Below, one piece after another: positions 7,492-15,797 of a stretch of DNA of 64,000 nucleotides (positions are counted from its first letter, which is position 1; the number at the start of each line of letters is the position of its first letter). The notes beneath the pieces are model-generated. The model did no database searches, was not told the origin of the DNA, and worked only from the letters and a program-made list of their open reading frames with translations. The translations under genes and the position numbers were made by a program. This stretch comes from CAWJMD01 sp963845675 (GTDB taxonomy: Bacteria; Actinomycetota; Actinomycetes; Actinomycetales; CAWJMD01). The DNA lies in the NCBI GenBank assembly GCA_963845675.1, contig CAWJSX010000001.1, positions 1,240,001 to 1,304,000 of the forward strand, given 5' to 3'.

Positions 7492-8715
7492 TCACTCCTT
7501 GGCGTCCTCTCGCAGTCGCGTCTCGCGCGCCAGCAGGTAGCTCCGCTCGGCGGTGCTCGTGGTGCGCGCCGCCGCCACGCGGTACCCGGCTCGCGCGGCC
7601 GCGGCATTCCCGGCCTTCTCGTGCAGGTGGGCTCGGACGGCGTCGAGGCGGTGGTTGCCGGCGAGCGCGGCGTCCAGGTGGGCGACCCTGACGAGCCCCG
7701 CCTCAGGCCCCTCCACCATCGCGACGGCGACCGCGAGGTTGAGCGAGACCATGGGGCTGCCCGTCATGCGCTCGAGCAGCGCGTACAGCGCGCGGATCTG
7801 TGGCCAGTCGGTCTCGTCGGCGGACGGGGCCTCGTCGTGCAGCGCGGCGATCGCGGCCTGCACCTGGTACTCACCCACGGCGCCGGCCGGGAGGACAGCC
7901 GACACGAGCGCCACCCCCTCGTCGACGAGCCGCCTGTTCCAGAGGGAACGGTCCTGCTCGTCGAGAGGCACCAGCTCGCCGCGCGGACCGGTGCGCGCAG
8001 GGCGGCGTGCCTCGTCCAGCAGCATGAGGGCCAGCAGACCGCCGACCTCGGGATCCTCGGGCAGCAGCGCGTGGAGCATCCGCGTGAGGCGGATGGCCTC
8101 CGCCGACAGCTCGACGCGCGCGACCAGGGGCCCGGTGCTGGCACTGTGCCCCTCGGTGAAGATCAGGTAGAGGACCTTGAGGACCGACCGGAGCCGGTGG
8201 TCCCAGTCGCCGGCGGTCGGGAGGACGAACGGCTCCGCCGACCTGATCCTGCGCTTGGCGCGTGAGATCCGTTGCGCCATCGTGCCTTCCGGCACGAAGA
8301 ACGCACGGGATATCTCAGCGGTCGTGAGGCCACCGACAGCACGCAGCGTGAGCGGGATGGCTGACGCCGGGGTCAGCACCGGGTGGCAGCAGAGGAACAG
8401 CAGCATCAGCGAGTCGTCGCGGTCGGGCACGTCGGGAAGCTCATCGGGCTCGCCCGCGGCCGTCGCCGACTCCCGCCGACGTCGCGCCTCCTCCTGACGG
8501 AACAGGTCGGTCAGCCGGCGGGACGCCACGGTGACGAGCCAGCCCCGGGGGTTGTCCGGGACGCCGTCACGGGGCCACTGGGTGGCCGCAGCCAGCAAGG
8601 CCTCCTGCACCGCGTCCTCCGCGTCGTCGAAGCCCCGGTGGCGGCGGGCGAGCACCCCGAGGACCTGCGGCGCCAGATCACGCAGCAGGCCCTCGACCCT
8701 CCCCGGCTCGCTCAC
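7492..8715 (-). CDS. ECF sigma factor of the ECF42 type with long C-terminal extension
   Basis: 407 residues. A sigma-2 region (about 10-80: VLGVLARRHRGFDDAEDAVQEALL) and a sigma-4 region (about 105-165: LTTAEISRAFFVPEGTMAQRISRAKRRI) are followed by a conserved helical extension of about 230 residues. In it, FTEGHSAS, EAIRLTRML and DWPQIRALY are signatures of the ECF42/DUF6596 group. That group normally has no anti-sigma factor and lies beside DGPF/YCII genes, as here. The GTG overlaps the YCII stop (GTGA), so the two are coupled. ECF42 members are thought to be controlled through their own C-terminal domain; the signal here is unknown. Confidence 0.9.
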   Translation of the reverse strand: MSEPGRVEGLLRDLAPQVLGVLARRHRGFDDAEDAVQEALLAAATQWPRDGVPDNPRGWLVTVASRRLTDLFRQEEARRRRESATAAGEPDELPDVPDRDDSLMLLFLCCHPVLTPASAIPLTLRAVGGLTTAEISRAFFVPEGTMAQRISRAKRRIRSAEPFVLPTAGDWDHRLRSVLKVLYLIFTEGHSASTGPLVARVELSAEAIRLTRMLHALLPEDPEVGGLLALMLLDEARRPARTGPRGELVPLDEQDRSLWNRRLVDEGVALVSAVLPAGAVGEYQVQAAIAALHDEAPSADETDWPQIRALYALLERMTGSPMVSLNLAVAVAMVEGPEAGLVRVAHLDAALAGNHRLDAVRAHLHEKAGNAAAARAGYRVAAARTTSTAERSYLLARETRLREDAKE

Positions 8716-9098
8716 CCGTCCATGTCACGGACCATCAGGGGACGTACCTGGATCTCCCGGGCCGCCGGCCGGCCTCCCGGGCCCGGCGCGGCGGACGTGC
8801 GTGCGGCGATCTCGATCGCCCGTTCCCGCGACTCGACGTCGACCATCCAGTACCCGGCGAGCAGCTCCTTCGACTCGGGGAACGGCCCGTCGGTGACCAC
8901 CGGGTCGCCGACGCCGTCGTGCGTGACGATCGTGGCCGCCTCGGGTCCGGTCAGGCCCTCGGCGCCGACCAGCTCGCCCCGCGAGGTCAGCTCCTCGTGG
9001 ATCGCCCCCATCGCCGCACCGCTGGCCGCCCGGTCCTCCGGCGACCACTCCTCGTGCGACCCGCTCGTCGAGTGGTTCATCAGCAGCATGTACTTCAT
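8712..9098 (-). CDS. YCII/DGPF-domain protein, ECF42 partner
   Basis: 128 residues. It begins MKYMLLMNHS and carries the name-giving DGPF motif in VTDGPFPESKELLAGYWMVDVES (near 68-90), followed by a YCII-like ferredoxin fold. Genes of this family are the usual partners and targets of ECF42 sigma factors. The biochemical role is unknown. ATG is preceded by GGAGAGGGAGA. The stop overlaps the sigma-factor start. Confidence 0.88.
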   Translation of the reverse strand: MKYMLLMNHSTSGSHEEWSPEDRAASGAAMGAIHEELTSRGELVGAEGLTGPEAATIVTHDGVGDPVVTDGPFPESKELLAGYWMVDVESRERAIEIAARTSAAPGPGGRPAAREIQVRPLMVRDMDG

Positions 9099-9135
9099 CT
9101 GTCTCCCTCTCCGTCGGTGGCGTCGGGGCGACGCC

Positions 9136-9987
9136 TCACTGAGTGGTCGAGGCCGGCGGGTGCTTCTCGACGTCCCGACGGGGGGCCGTTCCGGCAGGTG
9201 CCGGGTCGGCGCCGCGGGGTCTCGGGAGATCCGTCGCGCCCGGCACCAGCGACGAGAGCGGTCCGGTGGGCAGCACGATCCACCCCTCGCGGCCGGCCCG
9301 GTCCTTCTCCTGCTCCGTCACCGGGCGCGTGACGACCGAGAGGGCGGCTGCCCGGGCGGTCAGTGCCGCGACCACAGCGTCCAGGGCGTCGTCCGAGGAG
9401 GCGCAGAGGTCTGCGTACGGGCCCATGTCCAGCCAGGGGGCTCCGGAGAGAAGGGACTCCAGCAGCGCCACACGGCTGGAGAGGTTGGCGTTCCCCTTGT
9501 AGCCGCGGTGGGCCAGCCCCCACATCCTGAGCGAGGCCGCCGGGTACACCTCCACCACGACCCCGGAGCCCGCCCGGTCGACGACGTCGCCGAGAGCCGC
9601 GAGCCGGGCGAGCAGACCTGCGGCACGCATGGCCGTGAGCCCGATGCGGTCGGCGGCGACGCTGAGCGGCGTGAGCCCCGTCACCGCCCGGACTGCACGG
9701 TCGGTCTCGCGGTAGGCGAGGGTCCGGCGCCAGTCCGTGCCCCGCACGTCCCGTGGCGCGAGCACGTGTCCCGTGTGGTGACCCTGCAGGAACTCCACGA
9801 AGGTGTCCGGCCAGCCCAGCGGGCAGTCGATCCCCAGGGTGGTGACCTGCTCGGCGGTGCGGACGACCTGGTCGTCGTCGACCCCTACCGACAGCACGGT
9901 CACGCGCGCACCGGACTCGTTCCAGTCCAGGACCGCGAGCGCCGTGCGCTCCGGCTCCGTGGCCAGGTCGACGCCCGCCGTGATCAC
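9136..9987 (-). CDS. DUF429 family protein
   Basis: 283 residues from the GTG at 9987. The start ITAGVDLATEPERTALAVLDW, the middle LGIDCPLGWP (an RNase H-like strand with acidic residue) and the patterns RETDRAV and VVEVYPAASLRMWG are the conserved blocks of DUF429. This predicted RNase H-fold family has no firmly known function. The frame opens further upstream to 10038, but TAGCGT lies 7 nt before the GTG and the family starts there. The last 50 residues are Pro/Ala-rich and probably disordered. Confidence 0.8.
   Translation of the reverse strand: MITAGVDLATEPERTALAVLDWNESGARVTVLSVGVDDDQVVRTAEQVTTLGIDCPLGWPDTFVEFLQGHHTGHVLAPRDVRGTDWRRTLAYRETDRAVRAVTGLTPLSVAADRIGLTAMRAAGLLARLAALGDVVDRAGSGVVVEVYPAASLRMWGLAHRGYKGNANLSSRVALLESLLSGAPWLDMGPYADLCASSDDALDAVVAALTARAAALSVVTRPVTEQEKDRAGREGWIVLPTGPLSSLVPGATDLPRPRGADPAPAGTAPRRDVEKHPPASTTQ
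9145..9172 (-). promoter_or_regulatory. Tentative ECF42-type promoter ahead of the YCII gene
   Basis: On the minus strand CGTCGA (9172-9167) is followed by TCGACC (9150-9145), inside the 3' end of the DUF429 gene and 47-74 nt before the YCII ATG. ECF42 targets have a TGTCGA-like -35 box. The match is partial, so this is only a candidate autoregulatory site. Confidence 0.2.
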
Positions 9988-9994
9988 CCGCCCG

Positions 9995-10000
9995 ACGCTA
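9995..10000 (-). promoter_or_regulatory. -10 hexamer for the leaderless DUF429 gene
   Basis: TAGCGT, 7 nt before the GTG at 9987. The 95 bases between here and the stop of the next gene at 10096 show no other feature. Confidence 0.45.
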
Positions 10001-10095
10001 GTGGCGACCGGTGCGGCCGGACGCGGGAACCGGGGCACCGGGGTGCTCGACCTGCCCCACTTCTCACGTCTGGGCGGAAGGTCCGCGGGCCGACG

Positions 10096-10635
10096 TCAGA
10101 CCGGCACGCTGTGGGCCTGCGTCGGCGGATCGAGAGGCGGGTGCTCGGGCGGCCGCACGAGCAGGGAGACGATCAGGCCGACGAAGATCGCGGCCGTGCA
10201 CGTCGCGGGCCACATCACCAGCGGGGCCGGGGACGACAGAGCCACCGGGCTGACCAGCGGGTCGAGACCCGCCGCCTGCTGCGCGTCGAGGGGCGGCGGT
10301 CCGAGCCAGACGCCCAGCCGCCACGCGCCGACCGCGGCCACCGCTCCGCCGACGACGACGACGGCCGCACGTGAGACCGGCGCCCTGCCCGGGCGGACTG
10401 CGACGGCCACGCCGCTGACGAGCCCGGCTCCGGCGGCGAGCGCCGCGAAGAGGGCGTCCCCGACGGCCGTCACGTCGTCCATCCCCGCACTCGTCGGCAC
10501 GCCGTCGACGACGGCCATGGCCGCCCGGGGCGACCAGAACCACCAGGCGGCACCCACCGCTGTCGCCAGAGCCACGAGGAGCAGCGCGGTGACGACCCAC
10601 GACAGCACGCGCCACCGCGCCGTGCGACCGCTCAC
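10096..10635 (-). CDS. Four-helix membrane protein, DUF2567-like
   Basis: 179 residues. Four hydrophobic helices are visible: near 9-30 (LSWVVTALLLVALATAVGAAWWFW), 55-75, 85-107 and 140-162. The WWFWSPRAAMAVVDG segment after helix 1 and the GVWLGPPPLDA segment after helix 3 resemble DUF2567 proteins of actinobacteria. That assignment is tentative. The GTG overlaps the dnaE1 stop (GTGA), so it is translated together with the replicative polymerase. The functional link, if any, is unknown. Confidence 0.65.
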   Translation of the reverse strand: MSGRTARWRVLSWVVTALLLVALATAVGAAWWFWSPRAAMAVVDGVPTSAGMDDVTAVGDALFAALAAGAGLVSGVAVAVRPGRAPVSRAAVVVVGGAVAAVGAWRLGVWLGPPPLDAQQAAGLDPLVSPVALSSPAPLVMWPATCTAAIFVGLIVSLLVRPPEHPPLDPPTQAHSVPV

Positions 10636-13600
10636 ACCAGGCAGCTGGGACCCAGCAGCGCCTTGAGGTCGCCGAACAGCGCCGGCGAGGGCGTGACGCG
10701 CAGCGCGTCGTCGAGACGCATCACGGTCGCCTTGTCGCCGCCTCCGCCGGTGAGGCGGAGGTGCACCTCGGTGACGCCCGGGTGCGTCGCGAGGACGTCC
10801 TTCAACCGGCCCACGACCGGCGGCGTGCACCGCATCGCGGGCAGCGCGATCGTGACCGGGCCGCGGGGCCCGTCGGACAGGTCGGGCAGGCTCATCTCCT
10901 GAGCGTGCAGGTTCGGCACCTCGTCCCGGCGGGAGAGCCGACCGCGGATGACGCACACGACGTCCTCGTGCAGCTCGTGCGAGACGGTCTGGTAGGTCTG
11001 CGGGAAGAACAGGACCTCGACCGCCCCGGCCAGGTCCTCCACCGCGGCGATCGCCCAGGGGTTGCCGTTCTTGGTCATCTTGCGGGTGACCGACGTGATC
11101 ATGCCGGCGATGGTCACCATCGAGCCGTCCGGACGCGACTCGTCGGCCAGGAGCGCCGCGATGGAGGTGTCCGCCGCGTTCGCCAGCACGTGCTCGACCC
11201 CGAAGAGCGGGTGGTCGGACACGTAGAGGCCGAGCATCTCCCGCTCGCTGGCCAGCTTGTCCCGCTTCTCCCACTCGTAGTCCGGGATCGGCGGCAACGC
11301 GGCCAGGACCGTGCCCGAGTCGTCGTCGAGCCCGCCGAACAGGGAGTCCTGACCGATCGCCTCCTGGCGCTTCTCGTCCACCATCGCGTCGACGTAGATC
11401 TCGTGGATCGCGGACAGGCCGCGGCGCGTGTGCCCGAGGGAGTCGAAGGCGCCGGCTTTGATCAGGGACTCGATCGTGCGCTTGTTGCAGACGACCGCCG
11501 GCACCTTGCGCAGGAAGTCCTCGAACGACGTGAAGTCGCCCTTCTCCTCGCGAGCCCCGACGATCGCCTCGACCACGTTGACCCCGACGTTGCGGATCGC
11601 GGCGAGCCCGAACCGGATGTCGTCACCGACGGCGGCGTAGACGCCGATCGACGTGTTCACGTCCGGCGGCAGCACCGTGATCTTCATCCGCCGGCACTCG
11701 CCCAGGTACAGGGCCGACTTGTCCTTGTCGTCGCGCACGCTGGTCAGCAGCGCGGCCATGTACTCCGCGGGGTAGTTGGCCTTGAGGTAGGCGGTCCAGT
11801 ACGAGACCAGGCCGTACGCCGCCGAGTGCGCCTTGTTGAAGGCGTAGTCGGAGAACGGGACGAGCACGTCCCACAGCGCCTTGATGGCTGCGGCCCCGAA
11901 GCCGTTCTCCTTCATCCCGGCCTCGAACCCGACGTACTCGGCGTCGAGGACCTCGCGCTTCTTCTTGCCCATCGCCTTGCGCAGCAGGTCGGCCTTGCCG
12001 AGCGAGTACCCCGCCAGCTGCTGGGCGATGAGGATGACCTGCTCCTGGTACACGATCAGGCCGAAGGTCGTTCCCAGGATGGGCTTGAGCGCGTCGGAGA
12101 GCTCGGGGTGCAGGTACTCGATGTCCTGCTTGCCGTTCTTGCGGAGCGCGTACTTGTTGTGCGAGTCGGCGCCCATCGGGCCGGGGCGGTACAGCGCGCC
12201 GACGGCCGAGATGTCCTCGAAGTTGTCGGGCTTCATCAACCGCAGCAGGGCGCGCATCGGGCCGCCGTCGAACTGGAACACGCCGAGCGTGTCGCCGCGA
12301 CCCAGCAGCTCGTAGGTCAGCGGGTCCGTCGGGTCCTTGTTCAGTGCGTCGAGGTCGACCTCGACCCCGCGGTTGGCCGAGACGTTCTTCAGCGCGTCGT
12401 CGAGGATGGTGAGGTTGCGCAGGCCGAGGAAGTCCATCTTGACGAGGCCGAGCGACTCGCAGCTCGGGTAGTCGAACTGCGTGATGACCTGGCCGTCCTG
12501 CTCGCGGCGCATGATCGGGATGACGTCGAGCAGTGGCTCGCTCGACATGATCACGCCCGCCGCGTGCACACCCCACTGCCTCTTCAGCCCCTCGAGGCCC
12601 TTCGCGGTCTCGACGACCTTCGCGACCTCGGGGTCCTCCGCGTGCAGGGCCCGCAGCTCGGACGCCTCGGAGTAGCGCTTGTGGGAGGGATCGAAGACGC
12701 CGGCGAGAGGCACGTCCTTGCCCATCACGGCCGGGGGGAACGTCTTGGTGATGCGCTCGCCCATGGCGAACGGGTAGCCGAGCACCCGGGACGCGTCCTT
12801 GACGGCCTGCTTGGCCTTGATCGTGCCGTAGGTGACGATCTGCGCGACGCGGTCGGAGCCGTACTTCTCGGTGACGTACCGGATCACCTCACCACGGCGG
12901 CGCTCGTCGAAGTCGACGTCGAAGTCGGGCATCGACTTGCGCTCGGGGTTGAGGAACCGCTCGAAGATCAGGCCGTGCTGGAGCGGGTCGAGGTCGGTGA
13001 TCTTCATGGCGTACGCGCACATCGACCCGGCGCCGGACCCGCGGCCCGGTCCGACGCGGATGCCGTGCTCCTTGGCCCACCCGATGAAGTCCGCGACGAC
13101 GAGGAAGTACCCGGGGTACCCCTTGGAGATGATGACGTCGGTCTCGTACTCGGCTCGCGAACGCACCTCGTCGGGGATGCCGCCCGGGTAGCGCTCGTGC
13201 AGCCCGCGCTCGACCTCCTTGACGAACCACGACTGCTCGCTCTCGCCCTCGGGGACGCCGAACCGGGGCATGAACGCCCCCTCGCCCTCGGTGAACGACA
13301 CCTCGCACCGCTCGGCGATGAGCAGGGTGTTGTCGCAGGCCTCCGGCAGCTCCCGCCAGACGTGCCGCATCTCGGCCGGGGACTTGAGGTAGAAGTCGTC
13401 GGCGTCGAACTTGAACCGGTTCGGGTCCGCCAGCGTCGAGCCCGACTGCACGCACAGGAGCGCGGCGTGGGCGGTCGCGTCCTCCGCGCGCGTGTAGTGG
13501 AGGTCGTTCGTGGCGACCAGCGGGATCTTCAGGTCGCGGGCGAGGCGCAGCAGGTCCTCGCGGACGGTGCGCTCGATGCCGAGCCCGTGGTCCATCAGCT

Positions 13601-14180
13601 CGCAGAAGTAGTTGTCAGCGCCGAAGACGTCCTGGAACTCCGCCGCCGCCGCGACCGCCTGCTCGTACTGGCCGAGCCGCAGCCGGGTCTGGATCTCCCC
13701 GGACGGGCACCCGGTGGTCGCGATCAGGCCCGAGCCGTAGGTCCGCAGCAGCTCGCGGTCCATCCGGGGCTTGAAGTAGTACCCCTCCAGCGAGGCCAGG
13801 GAGGACATCCGGAAGAGGTTGTGCATCCCGGTGTTGTTCTGGGCGAGGAGGGTGATGTGCGTGTAGGCGCCCGAGCCGGAGACGTCGTCCCGTCCGCCGT
13901 CGCCGAACTTCACCCGGCTCTTGTCGGTGCGGTGCGTGCCCGGCGTCAGGTACGCCTCGACGCCGATGATCGGCTTGACCTCGTGACGCTGAGCCGTCTT
14001 CCAGAACTCGTACGCCCCGAAGACGTAGCCGTGGTCGGTGGTCGCGATGGCCGGCATGCCCATCTTCTCGGCCTCGGCGAACAGGTCGCCGACCCTCGCC
14101 GCGCCGTCGAGCATCGAGTACTCGGTGTGGACGTGCAGGTGCACGAACTGGTCGGACGACGAGGTGGAGCCAGAGGGCAT
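10632..14180 (-). CDS. dnaE1: DNA polymerase III alpha subunit DnaE1
   Basis: The replicative polymerase, 1182 residues, the usual actinobacterial length. Order of domains: PHP domain (HLHVHTEYSMLDGAA near 13-27; TTDHG), C-family polymerase core with the catalytic acidic pair in MPDFDVDFDERRRGEVI (near 400), a KAHSAAYGLVSYWTAYLKANYP segment (near 775), helix-hairpin-helix, then the OB fold (VTIAGMITSVTRKMTKNGNPWA) and C-terminal domain. The ATG at 14180 is preceded at 6 nt by TAGACT, indicating leaderless transcription. The frame is intact over 3.5 kb. A second, error-prone homologue is at 44773-49130. Confidence 0.97.
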   Translation of the reverse strand: MPSGSTSSSDQFVHLHVHTEYSMLDGAARVGDLFAEAEKMGMPAIATTDHGYVFGAYEFWKTAQRHEVKPIIGVEAYLTPGTHRTDKSRVKFGDGGRDDVSGSGAYTHITLLAQNNTGMHNLFRMSSLASLEGYYFKPRMDRELLRTYGSGLIATTGCPSGEIQTRLRLGQYEQAVAAAAEFQDVFGADNYFCELMDHGLGIERTVREDLLRLARDLKIPLVATNDLHYTRAEDATAHAALLCVQSGSTLADPNRFKFDADDFYLKSPAEMRHVWRELPEACDNTLLIAERCEVSFTEGEGAFMPRFGVPEGESEQSWFVKEVERGLHERYPGGIPDEVRSRAEYETDVIISKGYPGYFLVVADFIGWAKEHGIRVGPGRGSGAGSMCAYAMKITDLDPLQHGLIFERFLNPERKSMPDFDVDFDERRRGEVIRYVTEKYGSDRVAQIVTYGTIKAKQAVKDASRVLGYPFAMGERITKTFPPAVMGKDVPLAGVFDPSHKRYSEASELRALHAEDPEVAKVVETAKGLEGLKRQWGVHAAGVIMSSEPLLDVIPIMRREQDGQVITQFDYPSCESLGLVKMDFLGLRNLTILDDALKNVSANRGVEVDLDALNKDPTDPLTYELLGRGDTLGVFQFDGGPMRALLRLMKPDNFEDISAVGALYRPGPMGADSHNKYALRKNGKQDIEYLHPELSDALKPILGTTFGLIVYQEQVILIAQQLAGYSLGKADLLRKAMGKKKREVLDAEYVGFEAGMKENGFGAAAIKALWDVLVPFSDYAFNKAHSAAYGLVSYWTAYLKANYPAEYMAALLTSVRDDKDKSALYLGECRRMKITVLPPDVNTSIGVYAAVGDDIRFGLAAIRNVGVNVVEAIVGAREEKGDFTSFEDFLRKVPAVVCNKRTIESLIKAGAFDSLGHTRRGLSAIHEIYVDAMVDEKRQEAIGQDSLFGGLDDDSGTVLAALPPIPDYEWEKRDKLASEREMLGLYVSDHPLFGVEHVLANAADTSIAALLADESRPDGSMVTIAGMITSVTRKMTKNGNPWAIAAVEDLAGAVEVLFFPQTYQTVSHELHEDVVCVIRGRLSRRDEVPNLHAQEMSLPDLSDGPRGPVTIALPAMRCTPPVVGRLKDVLATHPGVTEVHLRLTGGGGDKATVMRLDDALRVTPSPALFGDLKALLGPSCLV

Positions 14181-14186
14181 GGAGGG

Positions 14187-14192
14187 AGTCTA
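14187..14192 (-). promoter_or_regulatory. -10 hexamer for leaderless dnaE1
   Basis: TAGACT, then CCCTCC, then the dnaE1 ATG. It lies in the 35-nt gap after rluD, so dnaE1 has its own promoter. Confidence 0.6.
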
Positions 14193-14215
14193 GGTGTCAC
14201 CACCCACGGTCTTCC

Positions 14216-15142
14216 TCACCCCTCGCCGAGACGCTCCAGGGCCGAGGCGAGGTCGTCCGGGTACGTGCTGGAGTACTCGACCCGCTCGCCCGTCCCGGGG
14301 TGATCGAACCCCAGCCGGACGGCGTGCAGCCACTGCCGGGTCAGCCCCAGCCGGGCCGCCAGCGTGGGGTCGGCGCCGTACGTGAGGTCGCCGACGCACG
14401 GGTGCCGCAGGGCCGCGAAGTGCACCCGGATCTGGTGCGTCCGCCCCGTCTCGAGGTGGATCTCCATCAGGCTGGCGGCGCGGAACGCCTCGAGCAGCTC
14501 GTAGTGGGTGATGCTGGGCTTGCCGCCGGTCACGACGGCCCACTTGTAGTCGGCCGTGGGGTGGCGGCCGATCGGCGCGTCGACCGTGCCCGTCAACGGG
14601 TCGGGATGTCCCTGGACGATCGCGTGGTAGACCTTCTCGACCGTCCGCGCCTTGAACGCCTGCTTGAGCAGCGAGTAGGCGCGTTCGCTCTTGGCGACCA
14701 CCATCAGGCCGGAGGTCCCCACGTCCAGGCGGTGCACCACGCCCTGGCGCTCGGCCGCCCCCGAGGTCGCGATCGTGTATCCGGCGCCGGCCAGGCCGCC
14801 GACGACGGTCGGTCCGGACCAGCCGGGGCTGGGGTGCGCGGCGACGCCGACGGGCTTGTCGACCACGACGAGGTCGTCGTCGTCGTGGACGATGCGCAGG
14901 CCGGCGACGTGCTGGGCGACCACCTCGACCGGGGCAGGCGGTGAGGGGAGCTCGACCTCGACCCACGTACCGGCCATCAGCCGGTCGGACTTGCCCACGG
15001 TGCGGCCGTCGACCTGCACCGAGCCGTCCGCGGCGAGGCCGGCGACGACGGAGCGGGACAGGCCCAGCATCCGGGCCAGCCCGGCGTCGACGCGCTCGCC
15101 CTCGAGGCCGTCGGGGACGGGGAGCCTACGGGTCTCACGCAT
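14216..15142 (-). CDS. rluD: Ribosomal large-subunit pseudouridine synthase (RluA/RluD family)
   Basis: 308 residues. An N-terminal S4 RNA-binding domain (ERVDAGLARMLGLSRSVVAGLAADGSV, about 15-65) precedes the synthase domain. The catalytic aspartate is in GVVHRLDVGTSGLMVVAKS (near 138-156). ETGRTHQIRVHFAALRHPCVGD is the second conserved block. The protein isomerises uridines in 23S rRNA; the exact position is not predictable from sequence. The ATG overlaps the lspA 3' end by 8 nt; lspA then rluD is the common actinobacterial order. Confidence 0.93.
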   Translation of the reverse strand: MRETRRLPVPDGLEGERVDAGLARMLGLSRSVVAGLAADGSVQVDGRTVGKSDRLMAGTWVEVELPSPPAPVEVVAQHVAGLRIVHDDDDLVVVDKPVGVAAHPSPGWSGPTVVGGLAGAGYTIATSGAAERQGVVHRLDVGTSGLMVVAKSERAYSLLKQAFKARTVEKVYHAIVQGHPDPLTGTVDAPIGRHPTADYKWAVVTGGKPSITHYELLEAFRAASLMEIHLETGRTHQIRVHFAALRHPCVGDLTYGADPTLAARLGLTRQWLHAVRLGFDHPGTGERVEYSSTYPDDLASALERLGEG

Positions 15143-15689
15143 CGACCGTCCCCGTGCCCTTCTCGTGTTCGGCTTCCCGGTCGTCGTGGCGCGTGCCGTC
15201 GAGGGAGCGACCCATCAGCCCGAGGACCGCCACCGCCGCGGCGGCGCCCACGATGAGGACGTCGGCCACGTTGCCGACGAACCAGCCGTTGTAGTCGATG
15301 AAGTCCACGACGTGGCCGCGGCCGGGGCCGGGCTCCCGCAGCAGCCGGTCGGTCAGGTTGCCGGCGGCGCCGCCCAGCAGGAGGCCGAGCGTCAGGGCCC
15401 ACGCCCGGCTGCCGAGGCGACGGGACGATCGGAGGACGACGACCACGACGACGACAGCCGCCACGGTGAACAGCCAGGTGCTGCTCTCGCCGAGCGAGAA
15501 GGCGGCGCCGGCGTTGCGGATCAGACGCAGGCTGAGCACGTCGCCGAGGACCGTCACGACGGACCCGTCCGAGAGGGCGTCGACGGCCAGCACCTTGGTG
15601 GCCTGGTCGATCGCCAGGCCCAGGACGGCGGCGACGGTCATGAGCGTGTGCAGGCCGCTCCACCCGGAGCCGGGCGGGCGCGGCCGCAC
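15135..15689 (-). CDS. lspA: Lipoprotein signal peptidase LspA
   Basis: A membrane aspartyl protease that removes prolipoprotein signal peptides. 184 residues from the in-frame GTG, with four transmembrane helices. The two catalytic aspartates are in GGAAGNLTDRLL and FVGNVADVLI; DQATKVLAV and RNAGAAFSLGE are also family motifs. An ATG at 15712, out of frame by one missing base in a C run, would give the more natural N-terminus MTPEPAAPVRPRPPG, so the start may be 23 nt further upstream. It lies downstream of the DksA-like gene and overlaps rluD by 8 nt. Confidence 0.92.
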   Translation of the reverse strand: MRPRPPGSGWSGLHTLMTVAAVLGLAIDQATKVLAVDALSDGSVVTVLGDVLSLRLIRNAGAAFSLGESSTWLFTVAAVVVVVVVLRSSRRLGSRAWALTLGLLLGGAAGNLTDRLLREPGPGRGHVVDFIDYNGWFVGNVADVLIVGAAAAVAVLGLMGRSLDGTRHDDREAEHEKGTGTVDA

Positions 15690-15797
15690 CGGAGCAGCAG
15701 GTTCGGGGTCATCCCCCCAAGCCTCCCACGCGCAGCGCGGCCGGCCGACCAGGTGGTCGGGTGGGTGGCGGCGCAGTCGGTCTCAACCGCGCCGGCG

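Noticed and set aside
10761..14303. A 1180-codon open frame on the plus strand opposite dnaE1
   Set aside because: It is the antisense shadow of dnaE1, a common effect of very high third-position GC. Its composition (Arg/His/Val/Gly-rich) matches no family, and dnaE1 has all motifs.
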